Source of the DNA: SG8-41 sp035259205
GTDB taxonomy: Bacteria > Pseudomonadota > Gammaproteobacteria > Burkholderiales > SG8-41
NCBI GenBank assembly: GCA_035259205.1
Contig: DATFWO010000234.1
Location: forward strand, 7,617 to 71,616
Length of the DNA stretch: 64,000 nt
Direction: 5' to 3'
Below the pieces are notes generated by a model, which had not been told where the DNA came from, did not search any database, and saw nothing but the letters and a program-made list of their open reading frames with translations. Both the position numbers and the translations under genes were made by a program. Of this stretch, positions 25,784 through 33,931 are shown one piece after another (position 1 is the stretch's first letter; the number at the start of each line of letters is the position of its first letter).

Positions 25784-26683
25784 ATGAGCACGACCCAGGA
25801 AGCACTGAAACTCAACGTGATGGTTGGCGACTACCCGAACACTGTGGCGCTGACGCAGGGCAAGATAACGAGCGACCGCCTGCAACTCGGCTTCGCCGAA
25901 GCCAAAGTCCCGCATGACAACTTCAAACGCGTGGTGAAGGGCGAGTTTGACGTCGCGGAGCTTGCGATCATGACCTACCTGCAGGCGGTGGGCTGGGGCC
26001 GGCCGCTCGTGGCGCTGCCCGTGGTGCTGCACGGGCGGTTCCAGCATGCGCAGATCGCTTACAACGCGGACCGCGGCGTGCTCTCGCCCAAGGACCTCCA
26101 CGGCCGGCGCGTCGGCGTGCGCACCTATCCGCAGACGACCCCGACCTGGGTCCGCGGCATCCTGCAGAACGATTACGACGTAGACCTCTCGAAGATCAAT
26201 TTCGTGACTTTCAGCGACGGCCACGTGCCCGAATACCAAGACCCGCCCAACTGCCAGCGCTCGACCTCGGGCAAGAAGCTGCTGCAGATGCTGCTCGATG
26301 GCGACGTGGACGCCGCTGTACTATCCGGGGACGATCTCAAGCATCCCAAGGTGAAGGGGCTCATCCCGGACCCGGCCGCCGCCGGCAAGGCTTGGCATGC
26401 CAAGTACGGCGCACTGATGGTCAATCACATCATGGTGGTGAAGTCCGATCTATCGAAGTCGGACCCCGACGCGGTGCGGGAGATCTACCGTCTGCTCAAG
26501 GAAAGCCGCAAGGCCTCCACCGAACCGGCGCCCAAGGACGGCATCGACAAGCGTCCGATCGGCTACGCAGTAAACAAGCGCAACTTCGAGGTCGCAGCAC
26601 AGTACGCCTGGAGGCAACGACTCATGCCGCGCGAGCTCAAGCTCGAGGACCTGTTCGACGCGACGACGCGGGCGCTCGACTGA
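25784..26683 (+). CDS. 4,5-dihydroxyphthalate decarboxylase-like protein (SBP fold), copy 2
   Basis: A 299-residue paralogue of the protein at 23751-24740: KGEFDVAELAIMTYLQAVGWG, LPVVLHGRFQHAQIAYN, KDLHGRRVGVRTYPQTTP and ILQNDYDVDLSKI line up with the first copy. It has no signal peptide. The start is set by AGGAGA 8-13 bases before the ATG. The LigJ gene begins 13 bp after the stop. The two copies may act on different positions or isomers of the substrate; that is inference. Confidence 0.7.
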   Translation: MSTTQEALKLNVMVGDYPNTVALTQGKITSDRLQLGFAEAKVPHDNFKRVVKGEFDVAELAIMTYLQAVGWGRPLVALPVVLHGRFQHAQIAYNADRGVLSPKDLHGRRVGVRTYPQTTPTWVRGILQNDYDVDLSKINFVTFSDGHVPEYQDPPNCQRSTSGKKLLQMLLDGDVDAAVLSGDDLKHPKVKGLIPDPAAAGKAWHAKYGALMVNHIMVVKSDLSKSDPDAVREIYRLLKESRKASTEPAPKDGIDKRPIGYAVNKRNFEVAAQYAWRQRLMPRELKLEDLFDATTRALD

Positions 26684-26696
26684 GAGGACCAATACG

Positions 26697-27722
26697 ATGA
26701 TCATCGACTGCCACGGGCACTACACTACCGCCCCCAAGCCGCTGCGGGACTGGCGCCAGCGCCAGACCGACGCGCTCAAGGATTCGGCGCTCACGCCCAA
26801 GGCTCCGCCCGTCATCAGCGACGACGAAATCCGCGAGAGCCTGGAGGGCGCCCAGTTGAAATCCATGCGCGACCGCGGCGTGGATGTCACGATTTTTTCC
26901 CCGATCGCGGGCCAGATGGGCCACCATATAGGGAGCCGCGCCACGAGCGAGGCCTGGTCGGCGATCTGCAACGAGCTGATCCACCGCGTGTGCCGGCTGT
27001 ATCCCGACAAGTTCATCGGAGTCTGCCAGTTGCCGCAGTCGCCCGGCGTGCCGCCGGCCAATTGCATCCCCGAGCTGGAGCGCTGCGTCAGGGAGTACGG
27101 CTTCATCGGCTGCAACCTGAACCCGGATCCGCCGGGCGGCTACTGGACCGATCCTCCCCTCACCGACAAGTGGTGGTATCCGCTCTACGACAAGATGGTG
27201 GAGTTGGATGTCCCCGCGATGGTGCACGTGAGCGGCTCGTGCAACCCGAACTTTCACCACACGGGCGCCCACTACATCAACGGCGACACGACCGCGTTCA
27301 TGCAGTTCGTGCAGTCCGACCTGTTCAAGGATTTCCCGACCCTGAAATTCATCATTCCCCATGGCGGCGGTGCGGTGCCGTACCACTGGGGCCGCTATCA
27401 GGGGCTCGCGCAGGACATGAAGCGCCCGCCGCTGGAGGAGCTCCTGCTCGGCAACGTGTTCTTCGACACCTGCGTCTATCATCGCCCGGGCATCGAGCTG
27501 CTGCTCAAGGTGATACCCGCAGACAACATCCTCTTCGCGCAGGAGATCTACGGCGCGGTGAAAGGCGTGAATCCGAAGACCGGATTCAACTACGACGACA
27601 CCAAGCGCTACATCGACTCGATCGAGTGGCTGGAGAAAGCTGATCGCGAGAAGATCTTTCACGGCAACGTGCGCCGCGTGTACGGGCTCTACGGTGCGTG
27701 CAAGGCGGTATGCGCCGCATGA
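26697..27722 (+). CDS. ligJ: 4-oxalomesaconate hydratase
   Basis: A 341-residue protein that closely resembles LigJ, the zinc-dependent amidohydrolase-fold hydratase converting 4-oxalomesaconate to 4-carboxy-4-hydroxy-2-oxoadipate in protocatechuate 4,5-cleavage and gallate pathways. Conserved stretches are IIDCHGHYTTAPK (two metal His), QLPQSPGV, NLNPDPPGGYW, MVHVSGSCN (His), FIIPHGGGAVPYHWGR and LFAQEIYGAVKG (the Glu ligand of LigJ). The length equals that of known LigJ. It is preceded by a Pht5-like gene and followed 12 bp later by a Bug receptor. Of all genes here it gives the clearest pathway assignment. Confidence 0.85.
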   Translation: MIIDCHGHYTTAPKPLRDWRQRQTDALKDSALTPKAPPVISDDEIRESLEGAQLKSMRDRGVDVTIFSPIAGQMGHHIGSRATSEAWSAICNELIHRVCRLYPDKFIGVCQLPQSPGVPPANCIPELERCVREYGFIGCNLNPDPPGGYWTDPPLTDKWWYPLYDKMVELDVPAMVHVSGSCNPNFHHTGAHYINGDTTAFMQFVQSDLFKDFPTLKFIIPHGGGAVPYHWGRYQGLAQDMKRPPLEELLLGNVFFDTCVYHRPGIELLLKVIPADNILFAQEIYGAVKGVNPKTGFNYDDTKRYIDSIEWLEKADREKIFHGNVRRVYGLYGACKAVCAA

Positions 27723-27734
27723 GGGGCGGAATCG

Positions 27735-28688
27735 GTGACGGCCGCATGGCCTGCAATCGCACTGGTTCTCGCGCTGTTCGCCGGGGCGGCATGCGCGCAG
27801 CCGTATCCGGTGAAGCCCTTGCGTATCGTTGCGTCGGAGGCAGGGGGCGGCGGTGATTTCGTGGCGCGCGTCCTCGCGCAGGGCCTTACGGCCGCTTTCG
27901 GGCAGCAGGTCGTGGTCGAAAACCGGGGCGGGGGCGTCGTGGCCGGCGATCTCGTGGCGCGCTCGGCGCCTGACGGCTACACGCTCCTGCTCTACGGCAA
28001 CACGCTATGGCTGCTGCCGTTGATGCGCGCCCAGGTGCCGTACGATCCCGCGCGGGACTTTGTTCCCGTCTCGCTCGTCACGCGCGCCCCGACCGTCCTG
28101 GTTGTTCACGCGTCGCTGCCGGCGAGAAGCGTCAAGGAGCTGATCGCGCTTGCGCGCGCGCGCCCGGGGCAGCTCAACTACGCGTCCGCGGCGACCGGTA
28201 CGAGCAACCATCTCGCCGCCGAGCTATTCAAATACATGGCGAAGGTGGACATCGTGCGAGTATCGTATCGCGGCATGGCATCTGCGCTCACCGCGGTCAT
28301 GAGCGGCCAGGTTCACATGATGTTCACGCTTGGGGCGGGGGCCACGGCGCAGATTCAGTCGGGGCGGCTGCGGGCGCTTGCGGTCACCTCGCTCGAGCCG
28401 TCACCGCTCTTCCCCGGCCTGCCCACTGTCGCCAGTGCCGGACTCCCAGGATTCGAGGTGCTCTCGTTTTTCGGCTTGTTCGCGCCAACCGGGACTTCGC
28501 CTGCCATCGTGGCGCGGCTGAGCCAGGAAACCACGCGCGTTCTGACGGCGCGCGAAGCGCGGGAGCGCCTCACGAGCGTGGGCGTCGAAACGATTGGCAG
28601 CCCGCCCGAAGCGCTGGCGGCCGCGATCAAGGACGAAATTGCCCGGATGCAGAAAGTCATCCAGGGCGCGGGTATAAGGGACGAATGA
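27735..28688 (+). CDS. Bug-family tripartite tricarboxylate transporter receptor
   Basis: A 317-residue Bug receptor: signal peptide ending at LFAGAACAQP, ligand loop IVASEAGGGGDFVAR, VENRGGGVVAGDLVARSAPD, LLYGNTLWLLPLM and VRVSYRGMASAL. It starts with GTG 12 bp after ligJ. It is a close paralogue of the Bug gene at 30733, sharing most of these motifs, which points to a duplication within the cluster. Confidence 0.9.
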   Translation: MTAAWPAIALVLALFAGAACAQPYPVKPLRIVASEAGGGGDFVARVLAQGLTAAFGQQVVVENRGGGVVAGDLVARSAPDGYTLLLYGNTLWLLPLMRAQVPYDPARDFVPVSLVTRAPTVLVVHASLPARSVKELIALARARPGQLNYASAATGTSNHLAAELFKYMAKVDIVRVSYRGMASALTAVMSGQVHMMFTLGAGATAQIQSGRLRALAVTSLEPSPLFPGLPTVASAGLPGFEVLSFFGLFAPTGTSPAIVARLSQETTRVLTAREARERLTSVGVETIGSPPEALAAAIKDEIARMQKVIQGAGIRDE

Positions 28689-28713
28689 GGGGACGAATGA
28701 GGGGAGACGCCGC

Positions 28714-29688
28714 ATGACGCTGCTCATTACCGAGGACGACGTCAAGAAGCTGCCGCTCTCGATCGAAGCCGCCATCCCTATCATGGAGGAGACGTTCCGG
28801 ATGCTCGCGGATAGCTCGGTGGGCAATGGGCCGCGCCTGCGCATGCCCTTTAATAACGGCTTCATGCAGTTCGCGCCCGGCGCGCTGCACGGAAAGCAGG
28901 TGGCCGGCTTCAAGCTGTGGGCCAACTTCGGCCGCGGGACCGGTGTGCACAGGGGCAGCCCCGGTTACGACTACATCTACAGCATGGAGACGGGCGAACT
29001 CCTCGCGATCGTCCATGCCTACCTGATCGGGAAATACAGAACGGGCGCCCAGTCCGCGGTTGCCGCGAAGTACCTGTCGCCGCCCGACGCGAGTTCGATC
29101 GGCCTCTACAGCGCAGGCCGCATCGCCGAAGGTCAGCTCGAAGCAGTCTGCCGCGTGCGCCCGATCAGGAGAGTGCGCGTCTACAACCGTACGCCGAAAG
29201 ACCGCGTCGCTTTCTGCGAGCGCATGTCGCAGCGCCTCGGCGTGGAGGTGATCCCCGCCAACGCGCCCGACGAGGTACCGTGTGACGCCGACATCGTCAT
29301 CACCGCGAGCACCTCGGAAGTGCCTATACTCTTCGGCGACTGGATCGCGCGCCCGTGCCTCATTATCGCCGCCGGAGCGAACCATTGGTACAAGCGCGAG
29401 ATCGACGAGAAAGTCGTAACGCGTGCCGACCTCGTCGTGGTCGATGAGAAGGAGCATGCAAGGGCCGAGAGCGGCAACCTGCTTTACGCGATCGCGAAGG
29501 GACTGCTTACCTGGAACCGCGTCGAGGAGCTGGGCGACGTCGTGAACGGGCGCGTGAAGCCGCCGGACCTGAAGCAGTCGACGATACTGTTCGGCTCGCA
29601 CGGGCTTGCGGTCACGGACGTTGCAATGGCAGCCAGGACCTACGAACTGGCGCGCGCGCAAGGCGTGGGCACCGAAATTCGGTTGTAG
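28714..29688 (+). CDS. Ornithine cyclodeaminase/mu-crystallin family protein
   Basis: A 324-residue OCD-family protein. LIGKYRTGAQSAVAAKYL is the conserved cofactor/substrate loop, and IGLYSAGRIAEGQLEAV the Rossmann turn, where the usual G.G is reduced to S-A-G. Family activity ranges from amino-acid cyclodeamination to imine reduction. It differs clearly from the OCD protein at 11383 (for example it has the YIYSMETGELLAI strand). GGGGAGA precedes the ATG. Its role within the aromatic cluster is unexplained. Confidence 0.82.
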   Translation: MTLLITEDDVKKLPLSIEAAIPIMEETFRMLADSSVGNGPRLRMPFNNGFMQFAPGALHGKQVAGFKLWANFGRGTGVHRGSPGYDYIYSMETGELLAIVHAYLIGKYRTGAQSAVAAKYLSPPDASSIGLYSAGRIAEGQLEAVCRVRPIRRVRVYNRTPKDRVAFCERMSQRLGVEVIPANAPDEVPCDADIVITASTSEVPILFGDWIARPCLIIAAGANHWYKREIDEKVVTRADLVVVDEKEHARAESGNLLYAIAKGLLTWNRVEELGDVVNGRVKPPDLKQSTILFGSHGLAVTDVAMAARTYELARAQGVGTEIRL

Positions 29689-29703
29689 TGCGCAGATTGG
29701 TCG

Positions 29704-29784
29704 CGGAAACACACGGAAAATTCTCCATAGTTCTCAGGCAATGAGCGGTTTGTGCTCTTGTCCAGGTAATTCTGTGTGATTCCG
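29704..29784. repeat. Intergenic inverted repeat (CGGAAACACACGGAA type)
   Basis: CGGAAACACACGGAA (29704-29718) pairs with TTCTGTGTGATTCCG (29770-29784), 13 of 15 positions complementary, around a 51-base loop. The segment is clearly more AT-rich than its surroundings. It sits between the OCD and aldolase genes and ends 43 bp before the aldolase ATG. It may be a small dispersed element; a mobile origin was not established. Confidence 0.45.
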
Positions 29785-29826
29785 TGGCTGTGTCGATTTT
29801 GGAGAGCTTCTAGCGAGGAGTAACTC

Positions 29827-30717
29827 ATGGCAGAGATCCAGCGTTTGAACGGCGCCATTCGTGCCTTGGAACAGGGGCAACCGGCATTCGTGACGTTCTC
29901 CGCGCCCGAAATCGGCGCCGCCCAGTCGATCGGAGCGGCGCCGTATGACGGCGTAGTGTTCGAGATGGAGCACAACCCCTACGACATCACGCAGCTGCGC
30001 CACTGCCTGCAGTACATGCTCGACCGCAAGCAGATCGTGCAATCCGGCAGCATCGCCCCGGCCGTGACGCCACTCGTGCGCATCCCTCCGAACGGCGGCG
30101 AGATGAGCCAGTGGATCGCCAAGCAGGTGCTCGACATCGGCATCTACGGCGTGGTCTGGCCGCACGTGAGCACGGTGGAAGAAGCGCGCAACGCGGTCGT
30201 GGCCTGCCGCTACCCGCGTCCCGAGGGTGTCCCCCACTTCCAGCCGCCGGGCATGCGCGGCGACGCGCCAGCGCGGGCCGCGAAATATTGGGGCCTGACG
30301 CAGCAGGAGTACTACAAGCGCGCGGACACGTGGCCGCTCAATCCCGCCGGCGAAGTCCTCGTCATCATCATGTGCGAGGAGGTGCGCGCGATACGTAATC
30401 TGCCGAAGATGCTCGAGCAGGTGCCCGGCATCGGGGTCGTCCTGGTCGGCGAAGGCGACCTCTCGCAGGACCTGGGCTTTCCCCGGCAGTACGAGCATCC
30501 CACGGTTGCCTCGGCGATCGACGACATCCTCGCCATCTGCAAGCAATACAAGGTGCCGTGCGGGCACCCGCACGTGAGCACCAAGAACGTGGACGAGTTG
30601 CTCGCGAAGGGATTTCGCTGGCTCATGCCCGCGCCCACGCAGTCTTTCGGTGCCCTCGAGCGGGGACTCAAGGGCTGCGGCCGGGAGTTCAAGAGTGCGG
30701 GCGGCGGCGCTCATTGA
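29827..30717 (+). CDS. HpcH/HpaI aldolase family protein
   Basis: A 296-residue class II pyruvate aldolase-type TIM barrel. Markers are VFEMEHNPYD (the catalytic His region), PLVRIPPNGG (the substrate-binding Arg), Glu in IIMCEEVRAI and Asp in GEGDLSQDLGF (the metal ligands). The family cleaves 4-hydroxy-2-oxo acids to pyruvate plus an aldehyde or oxo acid. Such a step would complete a meta-cleavage route: the LigJ product is a 4-hydroxy-2-oxo acid. The usual enzyme for that is the unrelated LigK, so this substitution is inferred. GAGGAG lies 6 bases before the ATG. Confidence 0.85.
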   Translation: MAEIQRLNGAIRALEQGQPAFVTFSAPEIGAAQSIGAAPYDGVVFEMEHNPYDITQLRHCLQYMLDRKQIVQSGSIAPAVTPLVRIPPNGGEMSQWIAKQVLDIGIYGVVWPHVSTVEEARNAVVACRYPRPEGVPHFQPPGMRGDAPARAAKYWGLTQQEYYKRADTWPLNPAGEVLVIIMCEEVRAIRNLPKMLEQVPGIGVVLVGEGDLSQDLGFPRQYEHPTVASAIDDILAICKQYKVPCGHPHVSTKNVDELLAKGFRWLMPAPTQSFGALERGLKGCGREFKSAGGGAH

Positions 30718-30732
30718 CGTGTTGCCGGACGC

Positions 30733-31689
30733 ATGAAGGCCTTCGCCCTCAATCTCGCGGCAACCGTGCTGTTCGCGATAGCGGCGTCCGCGACCGCGCA
30801 GGAGTATCCGTCCAAGCCGATACGCATCGTCGCATCGGAGCCCGGGGGCGGGGGCGATTTCCTCGCGCGCCTCATCGGGCAAGGGCTCACGGCGAATCTG
30901 GGGCAGCCGGTAGTGGTCGAGAATCGTGGCGGCGGCGTGATCGCGGGCGATCTTGTCGCGCGGTCGGCCCCCGACGGCTACACCGTGCTGCTCTACGGCA
31001 ACACGCTCTGGCTGTTGCCGCTGATGCGCAGTCGCATCCCTTACGATCCTTTCCGCGACTTCCTGCCGGTCACGCTCGTCGCGCGCGCGGTGAACGTCCT
31101 CGTGGTACATCCGGCGGTGCCGGCGCGCACCGTGAAGGAATTGATCGCGGTCGCGCGCGCCCGTCCCGGCGAGCTCAACTACGCGTCGGCCGCACCGGGC
31201 ACGAGCAATCATCTTGCCGCGGAATTGTTCAAATACATGGCGAAGGTGAACATCGTCCGGGTGGGCTTTCGAGGGTCCACTTCTGCGCTCACCTCGGTCA
31301 TGAGCGGGCAAACGCATCTCATGTTCGCGACTGCCGCCGGCGTCACGCCGCACCTCAAGTCCGAGAAGGTGAGGGCGCTCGCCGTGAGTTCGCGCGAGCC
31401 CTCGCCGCTGTTTCCCGGCTTGCCCACGGTGGCCGCCTCGGGTGTGCCCGGATTCGAAACGGTCTCCATGCACGGGGTCTTCGTTCCGGCCCGAACGCCG
31501 CCGCCCATCGTGGCGCGGCTCAACCAGGAGATTGCCCGCGTGCTGCACCGCCCCGATCTGAAAAGCCGGTTCGATACTGCCGGAGTCGAGCCGGTCGGCA
31601 ACTCGCCCGAGGCGTTTGCCGCGGTGATGAAGGACGAGGTTACGCGCATGGAAAAAGTCATCCGCAGCGCAGGCATCCGGGAGGAATAG
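30733..31689 (+). CDS. Bug-family tripartite tricarboxylate transporter receptor
   Basis: A 318-residue Bug receptor with signal peptide (core LAATVLFAIAASATAQ) and motifs IVASEPGGGGDFLAR, VENRGGGVIAGDL, LLYGNTLWLLPLM and VRVGFRGSTSAL. It is the nearest paralogue of the gene at 27735 and probably arose from it by duplication. Sequence change is concentrated in the helix that follows the second ligand loop. The start lies 15 bp after the aldolase stop. Confidence 0.9.
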   Translation: MKAFALNLAATVLFAIAASATAQEYPSKPIRIVASEPGGGGDFLARLIGQGLTANLGQPVVVENRGGGVIAGDLVARSAPDGYTVLLYGNTLWLLPLMRSRIPYDPFRDFLPVTLVARAVNVLVVHPAVPARTVKELIAVARARPGELNYASAAPGTSNHLAAELFKYMAKVNIVRVGFRGSTSALTSVMSGQTHLMFATAAGVTPHLKSEKVRALAVSSREPSPLFPGLPTVAASGVPGFETVSMHGVFVPARTPPPIVARLNQEIARVLHRPDLKSRFDTAGVEPVGNSPEAFAAVMKDEVTRMEKVIRSAGIREE

Positions 31690-31810
31690 GCGCCGATCCA
31701 TAGCCACAGGGCGCGAGCCATGTCCGGCGAAGGCCGTGAGTGCGCCGCAGCGCCGGGCGCGCCACGGCTCGCGGTATCGTGAAGCCGGTGCGGCTCCGAC
31801 GGAGGACGAT

Positions 31811-32548
31811 ATGGAAACAGGGTTGAAAGGAAGAACGGCCCTCGTGACGGGAGCGAGCCGCAACATGGGACGCCTTGCGGCGCTGGCTTTTGCGCGGGAA
31901 GGCGCCAACCTGGCGATCTGCACGAGCCGCGCGATGGCCGATCTCAATCAGGTCGCCGCGGAGGCGCGCGCGCTCGGCGTCAAAGTCGTCGCCGAACAAT
32001 GCGACATCACAGAGGATGCCGCCGTCGGTGGCTTCGTGGCGCGCGTGCGCGCAGAGCTGGGCAGAGTCGACGTGGCGGTGAACCTGGCCGGGTATCGCGC
32101 CGAGCGTCCCTTGCTCGAGGAAACGCCCGAAGCATGGGAACGCAACATCGGAGTTAACCTGAGCGGGCCGTTTCACGTCTGCCGGCACGTTCTGCCCCTC
32201 ATGACGGAGCGGCGCTGGGGTCGCATCATCAATACTTCCGGGGTGGCGCCCTACCTGGGCGCGGGCGCCGCCAAGGCGATGGTGAAGCTCGGCATCGTCG
32301 GCTTCACGCGTGGACTCGCAGCCGAGTTCGGAAAGTACAACATCACCGCCAACTGCTTCGGTCCCGGACAGATCGAGCGGCCCCCCGATCCGGCGGTCAC
32401 GGAAAAACCCATGCGCGCCGGACAGGCGCTCCAGCGCAAAGGAACCCCGGAGGAGGCGATATCGCTCGTCATTTACCTGGCGAGCGAGGCTGCCGGGTTC
32501 ATCACGGGCCAGTGCTACCTCGTGAACGGCGGCGCCTATTTCCAGTAA
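31811..32548 (+). CDS. SDR family protein lacking the catalytic tyrosine
   Basis: A 245-residue SDR with the cofactor motif TGASRNMG (residues about 14-21), NLAG, the VNLSGPF Asn region and a conserved C-terminal YLVNGGAYFQ. The active-site serine is Ser143 in NTSG. Where the YxxxK motif should be, the sequence reads KAMVK (155-159), so Tyr is replaced by Lys; the nearest Tyr is 5 residues after the Ser. It may have lost reductase activity or use another acid/base. The ATG is set by GGAGG just upstream. It is the last gene of the catabolic series. Confidence 0.85.
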   Translation: METGLKGRTALVTGASRNMGRLAALAFAREGANLAICTSRAMADLNQVAAEARALGVKVVAEQCDITEDAAVGGFVARVRAELGRVDVAVNLAGYRAERPLLEETPEAWERNIGVNLSGPFHVCRHVLPLMTERRWGRIINTSGVAPYLGAGAAKAMVKLGIVGFTRGLAAEFGKYNITANCFGPGQIERPPDPAVTEKPMRAGQALQRKGTPEEAISLVIYLASEAAGFITGQCYLVNGGAYFQ

Positions 32549-32690
32549 CCCTCATCGGGTGGCCGAGGTTCTGGACCAGCAATCGTTCGGTTACAAGTCG
32601 TTACGCGCCGAATCTTCCCTGATTGCGTCTCGGCCTTATACTCTCGAGTGTGATGGCCGACTATCCAATTGGAACTTCATGGAGAACACG

Positions 32691-32993
32691 ATGAGGATGG
32701 GGATCATGAGCTTAGCCAGGTTTTGCATCGTTGCGGCATTCTCGTTTGGTGCATCCGGCGCTCAGGCGACCGGATTCGCGACTTGCGACTCGGGACCGCG
32801 CGAGGGCTGGCAGCCGGAAGACAAGCTTGCCACCGTGCTGAAAGAGAAAGGCTGGCAAGTGCGGCGCATCAAGGAAGACGGCGGCTGCTACGAGGTGTAT
32901 GCGATCGACGAAAAGGGCGAGCGGCAGGAGGCGTATTTCCACCCGCGCACGCTCGCGCCCGTGCCGCACGGCGCGAAGGGGCATAAAGGCTAG
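32691..32993 (+). CDS. Secreted PepSY-domain protein
   Basis: A 100-residue protein with a signal peptide (ARFCIVAAFSFGASGAQA) and a single PepSY-like module (KLATVLKEKGWQVRRIKED followed by YEVYAIDEKGERQEAYF). Two cysteines occur in the mature part, in ATCDSG and GGCYEV. PepSY proteins of this size occur next to b-type cytochromes and are thought to be periplasmic accessory parts. ATG 32691 is chosen for GGAG at 32681-32684. A TATACT -10-like box lies at 32637-32642, but its -35 region is weak. Confidence 0.75.
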   Translation: MRMGIMSLARFCIVAAFSFGASGAQATGFATCDSGPREGWQPEDKLATVLKEKGWQVRRIKEDGGCYEVYAIDEKGERQEAYFHPRTLAPVPHGAKGHKG

Positions 32994-33001
32994 CGGCAGC
33001 C

Positions 33002-33523
33002 GTGCTGAAGGTGTGGGACCCGTTCGTTCGGGTAGCGCACTGGTCTCTCGTCGCCGGCATCATCGCGGCGTGGTTCACCAGAAAATCGCTCCACGAATGG
33101 ATCGGTTACGCCGCGCTCGGCATCGTTGTGCTGCGGATCGTGTGGGGACTGATCGGCCCCCGTTACGCGCGCTTTCGCCAATTTGTCCTGGGGCCGGCCG
33201 CGACTTTGGCGTACGCCAGGGCGTTCACCGCACGCGTCGAGCCCCGCTATCTTGGGCATAACCCTCTTGGGGGTTGGATGATCGTCGCATTGCTCGCCAC
33301 CGTGGCGCTGACCTGCGCAAGCGGCTGGCTCTCCATCACGGATCGTTTCTGGGGCGTGGAGTGGGTGCAGGAGACCCATGCTTTCCTTGCGGATGCGCTG
33401 GTCGCACTGGCCTGCTTGCACGTCGGAGGCGTCGCGTACACCAGCCTGCGCCACCGCGACAATCTGCCGCGCGCCATGGTGACCGGCTACAAGCTGCCAC
33501 CGCGGCAAGGGGACGTCGTCTGA
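33002..33523 (+). CDS. Cytochrome b561/Ni-Fe hydrogenase b-type cytochrome-like protein
   Basis: A 173-residue inner-membrane protein with four predicted helices. Heme-ligand histidines typical of this family occur in DPFVRVAHWSL (helix 1), SLHEWIGYA, and ETHAFLADALVALACLHVGG (helix 4 region). It probably carries electrons between the quinone pool and a periplasmic partner. The GTG start is 8 bp after the PepSY stop, so the two are one operon. The diheme cytochrome c that often accompanies such pairs is not present. Confidence 0.85.
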   Translation: MLKVWDPFVRVAHWSLVAGIIAAWFTRKSLHEWIGYAALGIVVLRIVWGLIGPRYARFRQFVLGPAATLAYARAFTARVEPRYLGHNPLGGWMIVALLATVALTCASGWLSITDRFWGVEWVQETHAFLADALVALACLHVGGVAYTSLRHRDNLPRAMVTGYKLPPRQGDVV

Positions 33524-33931
33524 CAATCCCGCAAGATGGTGGCGTGAGGCCGTGACCTTCATAGAGCGAGGTCGTAACCGCCGCCGCATAGGCTCGCGAA
33601 CTGAGGCGAACGCTGTCCACCCGATGATTTTCGCTAGGTTGCCCTGAGCTGGGTGCCTAAGGCGCGGAACGGCACGCTCTTGGTTCAACTGTCCGCTGGT
33701 CCGATCTGTGGCGAGACGATCCGCACCGAACATGTTGGAAATAGGCGTAAAACGCAGTAGTATTTCGAACGCATCTTTCCAGGTGCACGTGCCCTCAGTG
33801 CAAGGGTATCGGGATAACAATGGAGACAAGAGGGACGTACCCTCGTCGCAAAGATCCGGCATTCCGGCTTCGTTAGCGGATTCGCTTGTTTCTTCAGGCG
33901 GTTTTCTTGCCAACCGGGCAAAGGTCTCGGA
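33524..33931. other. Gap upstream of the type VI secretion cluster
   Basis: A gap of 408 bp between the cytochrome gene and tssK. It holds one good sigma-70-like promoter (33735-33763, listed separately). No convincing protein, hairpin terminator or known regulatory site was seen elsewhere in it. The promoter would give a 5' leader of roughly 160 bases, long enough for post-transcriptional control, but no structure was identified. Confidence 0.5.
33735..33763 (+). promoter_or_regulatory. Candidate sigma-70 promoter for the T6SS operon
   Basis: TTGGAA (33735-33740) and TAGTAT (33758-33763) are separated by 17 bases, an optimal spacing. Each box differs from consensus at two positions. It points towards tssK, whose ATG lies 168 bp downstream of the -10 box. 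Confidence 0.45.
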
